Part shown: positions 11,884 through 20,936 of the stretch, one piece after another
Layout: each line of letters begins with the position of its first letter
Position numbering within the stretch: position 1 is the stretch's first letter
Origin: Prado023 sp963753075
GTDB lineage: Bacteria > Actinomycetota > Actinomycetes > S36-B12 > CAIYMF01
Direction of reading: 5' to 3'
Assembly (NCBI GenBank): GCA_963753075.1
Contig: CAVWAR010000017.1
Span: forward strand, 248,001-312,000
Length of the DNA stretch: 64,000 bases
Position numbers and translations under genes: made by a program
Notes under the pieces: generated by a model
What the model was told of the DNA's origin: nothing
The model's database searches: none
Seen by the model: only the letters and a program-made list of their open reading frames with translations

Positions 11884-12896
11884 TGGCTGCGCGCACGCCT
11901 GTGCCGGGGCCGGCAGCCGTGGACATGTCCACCGCCCTGGGCCGTCTCGTGATGCCGGACCCGGTGCTGACCGCCTCCGGCTGCGCCGCCGCAGGCCGCG
12001 AGCTGGCGCCGTTCCTGGACCTGCGCGCCATCGGGGCGGTCGTCACGAAGTCGATCATGCTCGAGCCCCGGTCCGGGCGGCCCACGCCGCGAATGGCCGA
12101 GACCCCGTCGGGGATGCTGAACTCCATCGGCCTGCAGGGCCCGGGTATCGAGGAGTTCATCGCCAGGGACCTGCGCTGGCTGCGCGAGCGGGGGGTCCGC
12201 ACGGTGGTGTCGATCGCTGGCGGGTCGGTCCAGGAGTACCAGAAGCTTGCGCAGCGGCTGCGCCACGAGCCGGGGATTGCCGCGCTCGAGGTGAACATCT
12301 CGTGCCCGAACGTGGAGTCCCGTGGCCAGGTGTTCGCCTGCGACGCGTTCTCGGCGGGGTCGGTGGTCCAGGTCGTCCGGCGGCACTCGGCCCCAGACGT
12401 CCCGGTGCTGGCCAAGCTCAGCCCGGACGTCACCGACATCGTGGCCATCGCCAAGTCCGTCCTCGACGCCGGCGCTGACGGCGTGTCGCTGATCAACACG
12501 CTGCTGGGCATGGTGATCGACCCGGACACGATGCGTCCCACACTGGGGGGCATGACCGGCGGGCTGTCGGGCCCGGCCATCCGTCCTGTGGCCGTGCGCG
12601 CCGTGTGGCAGGTCCACGCGGCCTTCCCGCGGGTGCCGATCCTGGGCATGGGCGGGATCCGAACGGGCCAGGACGCCTTCGAGTTCCTGCTCGCCGGGGC
12701 CAGCGCGGTGTCGGTCGGAACCGCCGTCTTCAACGATCCGCACGCCCCAGCCCGGATCTCCGCCGAGCTGCGCGACATCCTGGCTGCGCGGGGGTTCGCG
12801 AGCCTGTCGGATGCCGTCGGACTCGGACACACGATGCAGGCCCGACACATCGCCGCCCGGGACGCGCGCCGGGCAGCGCAGGAGGACACCCCATGA
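11883..12896 (+). CDS. pyrD: Dihydroorotate dehydrogenase B, catalytic subunit
   Basis: It oxidises dihydroorotate to orotate on FMN. The protein has 337 residues. The NISCPNVES motif near residue 138 carries the catalytic Cys of class 1 enzymes; VLAKLSPDVTDI and the FMN-phosphate segments ILGMGGIRTGQDA and GASAVSVGTA follow in order. It directly follows pyrK, its redox partner, with a TGATG overlap, and its stop overlaps pyrF by ATGA. The first 13 residues (MAARTPVPGPAAV) look like an extension; an internal start near codon 14 is possible. Confidence 0.95.
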   Translation: MAARTPVPGPAAVDMSTALGRLVMPDPVLTASGCAAAGRELAPFLDLRAIGAVVTKSIMLEPRSGRPTPRMAETPSGMLNSIGLQGPGIEEFIARDLRWLRERGVRTVVSIAGGSVQEYQKLAQRLRHEPGIAALEVNISCPNVESRGQVFACDAFSAGSVVQVVRRHSAPDVPVLAKLSPDVTDIVAIAKSVLDAGADGVSLINTLLGMVIDPDTMRPTLGGMTGGLSGPAIRPVAVRAVWQVHAAFPRVPILGMGGIRTGQDAFEFLLAGASAVSVGTAVFNDPHAPARISAELRDILAARGFASLSDAVGLGHTMQARHIAARDARRAAQEDTP

Positions 12897-13591
12897 GAGC
12901 ACCGATCGCACTGGCCCTGGACGGCCCCGACCGGCAGACGGTGATCTCGTGGGCGGGTGCCGCCGCCCCGCATGTATCGGTGATGAAGGTGGGCCTGGAG
13001 ACCTTCCTGCGCGACGGCGCCTCCGTGGTCGGCGAGGTCCGAGGGGCAGCCCCGGGGTGCGCGCTGTTCCTGGACCTCAAGCTGCACGACATCCCCAACA
13101 CCGTGGCCGGGGCAGCGCGCAGCGTGGCCGGACTGGCCCCGGACTACCTCACGGTGCACGCCAGCGGAGGCCCGGCCATGGTCGCCGCTGCCGCCGACGC
13201 GCTGCCGGATGCCCGGATCACCGCTGTCACCGTGCTGACCTCACTGTCCGAGGCTGACCTCGAGGCCGTCGGCCTGCACGGCCCGGCTCTGGACGCAGCG
13301 GTGCGACTTGCCCGGATGGCGGTGTCCGCCGGCGCCCGCGCGATCGTGTGCTCCCCCCAGGAGGTGGCCGAGATCCGGGCCGCTGTCCCTGCCGACGTCA
13401 CGCTGATCACCCCGGGGGTGCGCCCCGCCGCGGGAGCGGGCAGCGCGACCGGCGACCAGACTCGGGTGGCCACCCCCCAGGCGGCGTTGGCTGCAGGGGC
13501 CGACCTGCTTGTGATCGGCCGTCCCATCACCGCCGCCGCCGACCCGGCGGCCGCCGCGCGCCGGTTGGCCGAGTCGCTGGAGCGACTGTGA
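12893..13591 (+). CDS. pyrF: Orotidine 5'-phosphate decarboxylase
   Basis: It converts OMP to UMP, the last pathway step. The protein has 232 residues, the short type 1 form. The active-site signature is FLDLKLHDIPNTV near residues 60-72. ALALDGPDRQT stands at the N-terminus, and the phosphate-binding segments ITPGVRP and LLVIGRPIT lie near the C-terminus. ATG overlaps the pyrD stop, and the next gene's GTG overlaps this stop. Confidence 0.95.
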   Translation: MRAPIALALDGPDRQTVISWAGAAAPHVSVMKVGLETFLRDGASVVGEVRGAAPGCALFLDLKLHDIPNTVAGAARSVAGLAPDYLTVHASGGPAMVAAAADALPDARITAVTVLTSLSEADLEAVGLHGPALDAAVRLARMAVSAGARAIVCSPQEVAEIRAAVPADVTLITPGVRPAAGAGSATGDQTRVATPQAALAAGADLLVIGRPITAAADPAAAARRLAESLERL

Positions 13592-13954
13592 GCGCTCAGG
13601 TGGGACCTCCGCCGCCCCCGCTCTCAGCGCAGGACCGGGCTGCTGCCGCTGCCCGCGGCGTTCAGGCGCGCCAGGTCCGCGCCCAGGTGCGTGCCGGGCT
13701 CGCCGACGGCAGCATCCCGGTCGCCGAGGTGCTCGGTGACGCGCAGGTCGCCAGACGAGCGCGGCCGGATACTGGCCCGGATGAAGGTCGTCGACCTGCT
13801 CTCCAGCTTCCGCGGGATCGGCCCGGCACGGGCCGCGGACATGATGGAGGACATCGGGATCGCTGCGAACCGGCGGGTCGGTGGGCTCGGGTCGCGTCAG
13901 GTCGAGGCGACCACGGATGCCCTCGCCCAGCGCTTCCCGCGGGGCGGCGCGTGA
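13588..13954 (+). CDS. mihF: mIHF (actinobacterial integration host factor), frame interrupted
   Basis: This is a small nucleoid DNA-binding protein. The N-terminal half (LSAQDRAAAAARGVQARQVR... to LGDAQ) reads from the GTG at 13588. The conserved C-terminal half (ILARMKVVDLLSSFRGIG, then MMEDIGIA and VGGLGSRQ) reads one base later and stops at 13954. The join is near 13747 (CAG-G-TCG): one extra base, or a +1 shift, is needed. Both halves line up with mycobacterial mIHF and the position before gmk is conserved. Possible causes are an assembly error, a true lesion, programmed +1 frameshifting, or a short product from the GTG at 13691. Confidence 0.75.
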
Positions 13955-14517
13955 TGGCCGGCCGCCTGCTCGTCCTGACCGGACCGAGCGGCGTGGGCAA
14001 GGGCACAGTGGTGGCCGAGCTCCGCCGGCTGCGCCCGGACCTCTGGGTCTCGGTGTCGGCCACAACCCGTCCCCCGCGCGCGGGGGAGGCCGACGGGGTG
14101 TCCTACTTCTTCTGGAGCCCCGAGCGGTTCGATGCCACGATCGCCGACGACGGCTTCCTCGAGTGGGCACCGTTCGCGGGCCACCGGTACGGGACCCCGA
14201 GGGCGCCGGTCGAGAACCGGTTGGCCGCCGGGGAGCCCGTGCTGCTGGAGATCGAGCTGCAGGGCGCGCGTCAGGTGCGGGCCGCCATGCCGGCGGCCTT
14301 CATGGTGTTCCTCACGCCCCCGGACCTGACGGTGCTCGAGGACCGGCTCCGCGGACGGGCCACCGAGGATGAGCAGGCGATCAACCGACGGTTGACCAGG
14401 GCCCGCGACGAGCTCGCGGCTGCCGAGGAGTTCGACGCGGTGGTCGTGAACGACGATGTGGTCCGCGCAGCCCGGGAGTTGCTAGACTTGCTCGAAGATC
14501 CGGGCCGTCCGGCCTGA
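13954..14517 (+). CDS. gmk: Guanylate kinase
   Basis: It phosphorylates GMP to GDP with ATP. The protein has 187 residues, normal length. The P-loop LTGPSGVGKGTV is at residues 7-18, followed by SVSATTRPPRAGE, DGVSYFF, FLEWAPFAGHRYGTPRAPV (GMP binding) and LLEIELQGARQVR. The ATG at 13954 overlaps the preceding stop (TGATG). A GTG one codon earlier is an alternative. Confidence 0.96.
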   Translation: MAGRLLVLTGPSGVGKGTVVAELRRLRPDLWVSVSATTRPPRAGEADGVSYFFWSPERFDATIADDGFLEWAPFAGHRYGTPRAPVENRLAAGEPVLLEIELQGARQVRAAMPAAFMVFLTPPDLTVLEDRLRGRATEDEQAINRRLTRARDELAAAEEFDAVVVNDDVVRAARELLDLLEDPGRPA

Positions 14518-14577
14518 GAGATCCCCGCCCGGGGCGACCTAGCCCGGTGTGATCCAGTTCCCACAGGAGGGCTCGCC

Positions 14578-14859
14578 GTGTCCGGCACCAGCATCCGCCC
14601 CGAAGGCATCACCTACCCCCCCATCGACGAGCTTCTGAGCAAGACGCACTCGAAGTACTCCCTGGTCATCGAGGCAGCCAAGCGCGCCCGCCAGATCAAC
14701 GCCTACTACTCCCAGCTCGGCGAGGGCCTGCTCGAGTACGTCGGCCCGCTGGTGGAGACCCATCCCCAGGAGAAGCCGCTCTCGATCGCGATGCGCGAGA
14801 TCAACGACAGCCTGCTGCTGGTGGAGCCGGTCGAGGAGCCTGTCGAGGAGTCGCTCTGA
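14578..14859 (+). CDS. rpoZ: RNA polymerase omega subunit
   Basis: It helps assemble and stabilise RNA polymerase. The protein has 93 residues with EGITYPPIDELLSKTHSKYS at the start and VIEAAKRARQINAYYSQL, both actinobacterial omega signatures. GTG start with SD AGGAGG 7 bases upstream. It follows gmk, as in most bacteria. Its stop overlaps the probable CTG start of coaBC. TAGACT at 14483-14488, inside gmk, is a possible -10. Confidence 0.96.
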   Translation: MSGTSIRPEGITYPPIDELLSKTHSKYSLVIEAAKRARQINAYYSQLGEGLLEYVGPLVETHPQEKPLSIAMREINDSLLLVEPVEEPVEESL

Positions 14860-16100
14860 CGGCGACGCCTGCGCGCATCGTCCTCGGTGTCGCAGGCGGG
14901 ATCGCGGCGTACAAGACCGCACACCTGCTGCGCATGCTCACCGAGTCGGGGCATGACGTCCAGGTCGTGCCGACCGCATCGGCCCTGAACTTCGTGGGGG
15001 CCGCAACCTGGGCTGCCCTGTCCGGCCACCCCGTGCACACCACGGTCTGGGACGACGTCCAGGGCGTGGAGCATGTCCGGATCGGCAAGTCCGCCGAGAT
15101 CGTGGTCGTCGCGCCCGCGACCGCCGACCTGCTGTCCCGCGCAGCGGCCGGTCGCGCCGACGACCTCTTGACCGCCACGCTCCTGACGGCCACCTGCCCT
15201 GTCGTCATGGCCCCGGCGATGCACACCGAGATGTGGCAGCACGCAGCGACGCAGGCCAACGTGGCCACGCTTCGCGAGCGCGGTGTCATCGTCCTGGAGC
15301 CGGCGGTCGGCCGGCTCACCGGCAGCGACACCGGCGCCGGGCGCATGCCCGAGCCCGACGCCATCGCCGCGGCCGTCGCCGCCGTGCTGCACACCGGCGG
15401 CGTCCGCGACCTCGACGGCAGCCGAGTCATGATCAGCGCCGGCGGTACCCGCGAGCCGCTCGACCCGGTCCGCTTCCTCGGCAACCGGTCGAGCGGGCTG
15501 CAGGGCTACGCACTGGCCACGGCCGCGGCCGCGCGTGGAGCGCAGGTGACGCTGGTCAGTGCCAACGTCGAGCTCCCCGACCCGGCCGGCTCCACGGTCG
15601 TGCGGGTGGGCACCGCCCTCGAGATGGAGCAGGCGGTGACCGCCGCGGCGGCGAACGCCGATGTCGTGATCATGGCCGCCGCCGTGGCCGACTTCCGCCC
15701 GGCCATCGTGGAGACGGACAAGATCAAGAAGGACGAGTCCCACGACGGCGCTCCGCTGCCGATCGCCCTGGTGCGCAACCCCGACATCCTCGCCGGCCTC
15801 GCGCACGCCCGTGCGGCCGGCACCCTGCCCGCGGGGCTCCTGCTGGTGGGGTTCGCTGCCGAGACCGGGGACGCCCAGGATGAGGCGCTGGCCCACGCAC
15901 GGGCCAAGCTGGCCCGCAAGGGTGTGGACCTGCTCGTGCTCAACGACGTGTCCGGCGGCTCGGTGTTCGGCCAGGACGACAATGAGATCATGGTCCTGAA
16001 CCCCGATGGGACCCTCGCGGGACCACATGCCGGTACCAAGGCCGAGGTGGCACACGCCGTCTGGGACCGCGTCGCCGACCTCCGAGCACGCACGACTTAG
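14856..16100 (+). CDS. coaBC: Bifunctional PPC decarboxylase / PPC synthetase (CoaBC)
   Basis: It makes phosphopantothenoylcysteine from phosphopantothenate and decarboxylates it to phosphopantetheine for coenzyme A. The flavoprotein CoaC half (to about residue 185) starts RIVLGVAGGIAAYKT and has PAMHTEMW. The CoaB half has ISAGGTREPLDPVRFLGNRSSG and AAAVADFRP with KIKKD. No ATG, GTG or TTG exists in frame before 14934, which would delete the first Rossmann strand. CTG at 14856 has SD GAGGAG 5 bases upstream and overlaps the rpoZ stop as CTGA, so CTG is the likely start (414 residues). Confidence 0.9.
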   Translation: MTATPARIVLGVAGGIAAYKTAHLLRMLTESGHDVQVVPTASALNFVGAATWAALSGHPVHTTVWDDVQGVEHVRIGKSAEIVVVAPATADLLSRAAAGRADDLLTATLLTATCPVVMAPAMHTEMWQHAATQANVATLRERGVIVLEPAVGRLTGSDTGAGRMPEPDAIAAAVAAVLHTGGVRDLDGSRVMISAGGTREPLDPVRFLGNRSSGLQGYALATAAAARGAQVTLVSANVELPDPAGSTVVRVGTALEMEQAVTAAAANADVVIMAAAVADFRPAIVETDKIKKDESHDGAPLPIALVRNPDILAGLAHARAAGTLPAGLLLVGFAAETGDAQDEALAHARAKLARKGVDLLVLNDVSGGSVFGQDDNEIMVLNPDGTLAGPHAGTKAEVAHAVWDRVADLRARTT

Positions 16101-16103
16101 AAT
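16098..16103 (+). promoter_or_regulatory. Putative -10 of metK
   Basis: TAGAAT (5 of 6 consensus bases) overlaps the coaBC stop codon and would start transcription near 16110, giving a leader of about 45 bases. The -35 region is weak. No SAM riboswitch is visible in so short a leader. Confidence 0.45.
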
Positions 16104-16155
16104 CGCAGCCGAACGCGAGCGCTGCGGCGAGCGCACCAGCCCAAGGAGAGCCCTG

Positions 16156-17367
16156 ATGACCACACGCCTGTTCACATCCGAGTCCGTGACCGAGGGCCAC
16201 CCCGACAAGATGGCCGACCAGATCAGCGATGCGATCCTCGATGACCTCCTGCGTCAGGACCCGGCATCCCGGGTGGCTGTGGAGACGATGCTCACCACCG
16301 GTCAGGTGCACGTTGCCGGCGAGGTGACCACCGAGGGGTACGCCGAGGTGATGGACCTCATCCGCAGCGTCGTGCTCGACATCGGCTACGACCACTCGGA
16401 GAAGGGGTTCGACGGCGAGTCCTGTGGTGTGCAGGTGTCCATCGGCCGGCAGTCCCCGGACATCGCCCAGGGCGTGGACGACGCCTTCGAGGAGCGCGTC
16501 GAGGGCTCGGACGACGGGTTGGACCGGCAGGGCGCCGGTGATCAGGGTCTCATGTTCGGCTTCGCGTGCACCGACACCCCGGAACTCATGCCACTGCCGA
16601 TCCACCTCGCTCATCAGTTGGCCGAGCAGCTGACCGCCGTGCGCAAGTCGGGGCAGCTGCCCTACCTGCGTCCCGACGGCAAGACCCAGGTCACGATCGG
16701 CTACCGGGGCACGAAGGCCGTCAGCCTCGACACGATCGTCGTGAGCTCCCAGCACGCCGAGGACGTCGACCTCGAGGGCGAGCTCGCCCCTGAGGTCCGC
16801 AAGTTCGTCGTGGAGCCCGTGCTGGCCGGACTGGACCTCGATTCCTCCGGAGTGCGCCTGCTGGTGAACCCGACGGGTCGGTTCGTGACCGGCGGCCCGA
16901 TGGGCGACGCCGGCCTCACCGGCCGGAAGATCATCGTCGACACCTATGGCGGGTTCGCACGCCACGGCGGCGGGGCGTTCTCCGGCAAGGATCCCTCGAA
17001 GGTCGACCGGTCGGCCACGTATGCCATGCGATGGGTTGCCAAGAACGTGGTCGCGGCCGGGCTGGCCACCAAGTGCGAGGTCCAGGTTGCCTACGCCATC
17101 GGCAAGGCGCACCCGGTCGGGTTGTTCGTCGAGACGTTCGGCACCGGCGCACTGCCGGACGAGCGGATCCAGGATGCCGTTCTTGAGGTGTTCGACCTGC
17201 GCCCGGGCGCGCTGATCCGTGACCTGCAGCTGCTCGACACCTCCGTGGTCCAGTACCGCCCCACGGCCGCCTACGGCCACTTCGGTCGGGAGTCGGCCGG
17301 TACGTCCACCTTCACGTGGGAGCGGCTGGACCGCGTCGACGACCTTCGGGCTGCCGCGGGCCTGTGA
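16156..17367 (+). CDS. metK: S-adenosylmethionine synthetase
   Basis: It makes SAM from methionine and ATP. The protein has 403 residues, the usual length. The N-terminal TSESVTEGHPDKMADQ holds the ATP-binding His. GAGDQGLMFGFA near 133 and GGGAFSGKDPSKVDRSA near 272 are the two family signatures. The ATG at 16156 is preceded by AAGGAG. It is placed after coaBC as in mycobacteria. Confidence 0.98.
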   Translation: MTTRLFTSESVTEGHPDKMADQISDAILDDLLRQDPASRVAVETMLTTGQVHVAGEVTTEGYAEVMDLIRSVVLDIGYDHSEKGFDGESCGVQVSIGRQSPDIAQGVDDAFEERVEGSDDGLDRQGAGDQGLMFGFACTDTPELMPLPIHLAHQLAEQLTAVRKSGQLPYLRPDGKTQVTIGYRGTKAVSLDTIVVSSQHAEDVDLEGELAPEVRKFVVEPVLAGLDLDSSGVRLLVNPTGRFVTGGPMGDAGLTGRKIIVDTYGGFARHGGGAFSGKDPSKVDRSATYAMRWVAKNVVAAGLATKCEVQVAYAIGKAHPVGLFVETFGTGALPDERIQDAVLEVFDLRPGALIRDLQLLDTSVVQYRPTAAYGHFGRESAGTSTFTWERLDRVDDLRAAAGL

Positions 17368-17443
17368 TCGACCAGCGCTCCATCCCCACCACGGTCGCCT
17401 CAGGTCGTGGGCGGGTCGACGGGGGCGGTGGGCTGCGCGCCTC

Positions 17444-19444
17444 ATGACCCAGGGCCAGATCCCCCTGATCGCCGATGGACGGGTGCCGTCGAGGAGACCC
17501 GCACGGGCGCGGCCCCAACGCCCGGCGGCTGGCCAGCTACCGGTGGCCCGAGTGGTCCTGATGACCCCCGTTCCGCACCTTGATCGACCGTTCGACTACG
17601 AGGTGCCCGAAGTGCTCGCCGAGGCTGCCCAGCCCGGCGTGCGAGTGCGGGTCCGCCTCGCCGGTCGGTTGATGGACGGCTTCATCGTGGAGCGGGTCGA
17701 GACCTCGGAGCGCACGCTGCAGCCCGTGCGATCCGTGCACGGCCCGCCGGTGCTGACCCCCGAGATCGGGGTGCTGTGCCGGGCAGTGGCTGACCGGTAC
17801 GCCGGGACACTGGCCGATGTCCTGCGCTTCGCGGTTCCTCCCAGGCACGCACGAGCCGAGTCCCGACCGATCGAATCGCAGCCGGATGCTGCCACGGACC
17901 GGGTGCCGACCGATGGCTGGGCGGCCTACCGCGGCGGCGCCGAACTGCTCGGGGGAGTCGGTGGTGCGGCCGCGATGCGGGCGCTGTGGGTGTCCGGCCC
18001 CGACGAGCAGACCGGCGACCGGATCGCCGAGCTCGCCAGTGCCGTGCGGGCGCGGGGCCGGGGCGTGCTGGTCGTCGCCCCGGACGCGGCCGAGGTCGAC
18101 CGGGTCGTCGCCGCACTGGTGCGCCACGGGATCAGACCCGTGCAGCTTGTCGCCGAGTCCGGCCCTGAGACCCGGTACCGGAGGTTCCTCACGGTGCTGT
18201 CCGGGGCCGCCCCGGTGGTCGTGGGAACCCGGGCCGCGGTGTTCGCCCCGGTGACCGATCTCGGCGTGATCATCGTGTGGGATGACGGCGACGACTCGCT
18301 GGCGGAGCCGCACGCCCCCGGCTGGCATGCCCGGGAGGTCGCGGCGCTGCGCAGCGCCGGCTCGGACGTGAGCCTGGTCATCGGTGGCCCTGCCGTGACC
18401 CTTGAGGCGGCCCGGATGGCCTCGACGGGCTGGTTGACCCCGGTCGAGCTGCCCCGCCCAGTCCTGCGCAGCCGGATGCCGCGGGTCCAAGTGGCCGTGG
18501 GCATGGTCGACGACCCAGCGCGGACGGCGTCAAGAATCCCTTCGGTTGCCCTCGACATCTTGCGGGCGGCCGTTACCGAGGGACCCGTGCTCGTCAGCGT
18601 CCCCCGCGCCGGCTACCTGCCGATGCTGGCCTGCCAGGCGTGCCGTGAGCCCGTGGTGTGCCGGCAGTGCGGCCGGCCGATGCAGGCCCAGGGCCCCGAC
18701 CGACGCCCGACCTGCCGCACCCACGGTGCCGTCACGGACTGGCGGTGCGCCGTCTGTGGTCGTGACGTCGTGCGTGCGGTCGTCGTGGGGGTGCGCCGAA
18801 CGGCGGAGGAGTATGGGCGGGCACTGCCGGGCGTACGGGTGATCACCTCCTCGGGCGACGAGCACCTGCGCACGCTCCCAGGGCCAGAGGTGATGGTTGT
18901 GGCCACCCCCGGATCGGAACCCGATCCCGGCCCCGGGGGATATGCCGCCCTGGTCATCCTGGACGCGGCGGCCGCCCTGTCCCGGCCCGGGCTGCGGGTG
19001 GCTGAGGAGGTCCTGCGCCGCTGGTTCTCGGCGGCGTCACTGGTGCGCCCGGCCGACCGGGGCGGTCGCGTGCTCGTGGTGGGCGATTCGGACATGCGCG
19101 AGATCCAGGCGCTGATCCGCTGGGACCCGCATGGCTACGCAGATCGGGAGCTCGCCGAGCGGGCAGCGCTGCACCTGCCCCCGGCTGTGCGGATCGCCCA
19201 GCTGACCGGACCCGCCCTGGCCGCCCTCGAGGTCGCCGACGAGCTCGAGTCGGAATTGGGGACCCTGATCGCGCGCCGCTCCGGTCCGTTGCCCGGCCCG
19301 GAGGAGTCCGTCACCTGGTTGCTCGCGACCTCGATTGCCGATGGGGCCGCGCTGACCGCTGCCCTGCGCCGGATCCAGTCCGTTCGCAGCGCACGTCGGG
19401 CCGCCATGGTGGCAGCCCGGATCGACCCGGTGTCCCTGCGCTGA
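17444..19444 (+). CDS. priA: PriA-like replication-restart protein, helicase motifs lost
   Basis: It is homologous to primosomal PriA by its DNA-binding N-terminus (about residues 27-110) and zinc-binding cysteines (about 395-450: CQACREPVVCRQC, CRTHG, CAVCG). The ATPase core is degenerate. The usual GVTGSGKTE P-loop is replaced by SGPDEQTGD, and DEEH by WDDGDD. This loss is known for actinobacterial PriA, so the protein is probably a DNA-binding or loading factor rather than a helicase. 666 residues from the ATG at 17444; the SD is weak. metK-priA-def-fmt order is conserved. Confidence 0.88.
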   Translation: MTQGQIPLIADGRVPSRRPARARPQRPAAGQLPVARVVLMTPVPHLDRPFDYEVPEVLAEAAQPGVRVRVRLAGRLMDGFIVERVETSERTLQPVRSVHGPPVLTPEIGVLCRAVADRYAGTLADVLRFAVPPRHARAESRPIESQPDAATDRVPTDGWAAYRGGAELLGGVGGAAAMRALWVSGPDEQTGDRIAELASAVRARGRGVLVVAPDAAEVDRVVAALVRHGIRPVQLVAESGPETRYRRFLTVLSGAAPVVVGTRAAVFAPVTDLGVIIVWDDGDDSLAEPHAPGWHAREVAALRSAGSDVSLVIGGPAVTLEAARMASTGWLTPVELPRPVLRSRMPRVQVAVGMVDDPARTASRIPSVALDILRAAVTEGPVLVSVPRAGYLPMLACQACREPVVCRQCGRPMQAQGPDRRPTCRTHGAVTDWRCAVCGRDVVRAVVVGVRRTAEEYGRALPGVRVITSSGDEHLRTLPGPEVMVVATPGSEPDPGPGGYAALVILDAAAALSRPGLRVAEEVLRRWFSAASLVRPADRGGRVLVVGDSDMREIQALIRWDPHGYADRELAERAALHLPPAVRIAQLTGPALAALEVADELESELGTLIARRSGPLPGPEESVTWLLATSIADGAALTAALRRIQSVRSARRAAMVAARIDPVSLR

Positions 19445-19452
19445 TCCGGCTC

Positions 19453-19458
19453 TAGAAT
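19453..19458 (+). promoter_or_regulatory. Leaderless -10 of def
   Basis: TAGAAT lies 6 bases before the ATG at 19465, and no SD is present. Transcription should start at or next to the start codon. Confidence 0.6.
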
Positions 19459-19464
19459 GGGGGC

Positions 19465-20010
19465 ATGCCGCTGCAACCGATCCGACTGTTCGGCGACCCC
19501 GTGTTGCGGACACCAGCTGCTCCGGTCGAGACGTTCGACAAGGAGCTTCGCACACTCGTCGCCGACCTCACCGACACGATGATGGACGCCCCGGGCGTCG
19601 GGTTGGCCGCTCCGCAGATCGGTGTGTCCCTGCGGGTCTTCACCTACTGGGTCGACGACGAGGTCGGCTACCTGATCAACCCGAGCCTCGACCTGTCCGA
19701 CGAGGAGCAGGACGGTGAGGAGGGGTGCCTGTCCCTACCCGGGCTCACCTTTGACACCAAGCGGGCGCTGCGGGTCGTGGCACGGGGCATGAACATGCAC
19801 GGGGAGCCGATGACCATCGAGGGCTCGGAGCTCCTGGCGCGATGTGTCCAGCACGAGACCGACCACCTGGACGGGATCCTTTTCATCGATCGGCTTGACA
19901 CCGAGACCCGCAAGGCCGCCATGAAGGAGATCCGGGAGTCCGAGTGGTTCGGCCAACCGGCCCCACAGATTCGGTTCAGCCCGCACTCGATCCGGCCGGG
20001 CCTGGGCTGA
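19465..20010 (+). CDS. def: Peptide deformylase
   Basis: It removes the N-formyl group from new proteins. The protein has 181 residues. All three metal/active-site motifs are present: GVGLAAPQIG (about 44-53), EGCLSLPG (about 86-93, metal Cys) and QHETDHLDGILFIDR (about 129, HExxH). The stop overlaps fmt (TGATG), so the formyl cycle genes are coupled. Confidence 0.97.
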   Translation: MPLQPIRLFGDPVLRTPAAPVETFDKELRTLVADLTDTMMDAPGVGLAAPQIGVSLRVFTYWVDDEVGYLINPSLDLSDEEQDGEEGCLSLPGLTFDTKRALRVVARGMNMHGEPMTIEGSELLARCVQHETDHLDGILFIDRLDTETRKAAMKEIRESEWFGQPAPQIRFSPHSIRPGLG

Positions 20011-20936
20011 TGCGGGTCCTCTTCGCCGGGACCCCGCAGGCTGCGGTGCCGGCGCTCAACGCCCTGCTGGAGTCCCCGCACGAGGTGGTCGCCGTGCTGA
20101 CCCGCCCGGACGCCCCGGCTGGGCGAGGTCGCCGGCTGATGCCCTCGCCGGTCGCGGAGATCGCCCTGGCGCACCGGATCGAGGTACTCCGGCCCGAACG
20201 TGTCCGTGACCCCGCGTTCCTCGACCGTCTTGCCGAGATCGATCCGGAGGTGGCACCGATCGTGGCCTACGGCGGGCTGATCCCACCTGGCGCACTGGCG
20301 ATCCCGGCGCACGGCTGGGTGAACCTGCACTTCTCGCTACTGCCCGCATGGCGCGGTGCAGCACCTGTCCAGCACGCCGTCATGGCCGGTGACCAGGTGA
20401 CCGGCGCCAGCACATTCCAGCTGGAGGAGGGGCTCGACACCGGTCCGGTGTTCGGTGTGGTCACCGATGAGATCGGTCCCACCGACACCGCCGGCGATGT
20501 CCTCGAACGCCTCGCGGAGTCGGGAGCCGGCCTGCTGGTCGCCACCCTCGATGGTCTCGAGGCGGGCGCGCTGGTACCTGTGCACCAGTCAGCTGACGGG
20601 GTGAGCCTGGCCCCGAAGATCCGAGTCGAGGACGCACGGCTGGTCTGGACGGACCCGGCGATGCGTGTCGATCGGCTGATCCGGGGCTGCACCCCGGCCC
20701 CGGGGGCGTGGAGCGTGTTCCGGGGGGAGCGGGTGAAGCTGGGTCCGGTCCAACTCGCGCCGGAGGTCACGGACCTGCCTGCTGGTGAGCTCCGCGTGGT
20801 CAAGAACCGCATCTGGGTGGGCACCGCGACGAACGCGGTGTTGCTTGGGGACGTCAAGGCCGAGGGCAAACGGCTCATGCCGGCCGGTGACTGGGCGCGC
20901 GGGCTACGGGTGGAGCCGGGCGAGCGCCTTGGCTGA
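20010..20936 (+). CDS. fmt: Methionyl-tRNA formyltransferase
   Basis: It formylates initiator Met-tRNA with 10-formyl-THF. The protein has 308 residues. It starts MRVLFAGTPQAAVPAL and has the folate/catalytic segment GWVNLHFSLLPAWRGAAPVQ (about 104-123), followed by a C-terminal tRNA-binding domain. The ATG overlaps the def stop. Confidence 0.97.
   Translation: MRVLFAGTPQAAVPALNALLESPHEVVAVLTRPDAPAGRGRRLMPSPVAEIALAHRIEVLRPERVRDPAFLDRLAEIDPEVAPIVAYGGLIPPGALAIPAHGWVNLHFSLLPAWRGAAPVQHAVMAGDQVTGASTFQLEEGLDTGPVFGVVTDEIGPTDTAGDVLERLAESGAGLLVATLDGLEAGALVPVHQSADGVSLAPKIRVEDARLVWTDPAMRVDRLIRGCTPAPGAWSVFRGERVKLGPVQLAPEVTDLPAGELRVVKNRIWVGTATNAVLLGDVKAEGKRLMPAGDWARGLRVEPGERLG

Noticed and set aside
16101..16155. 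A SAM riboswitch before metK.
   Set aside because: The interval is only 55 bases and shows no conserved junction; the SD is the only clear element.
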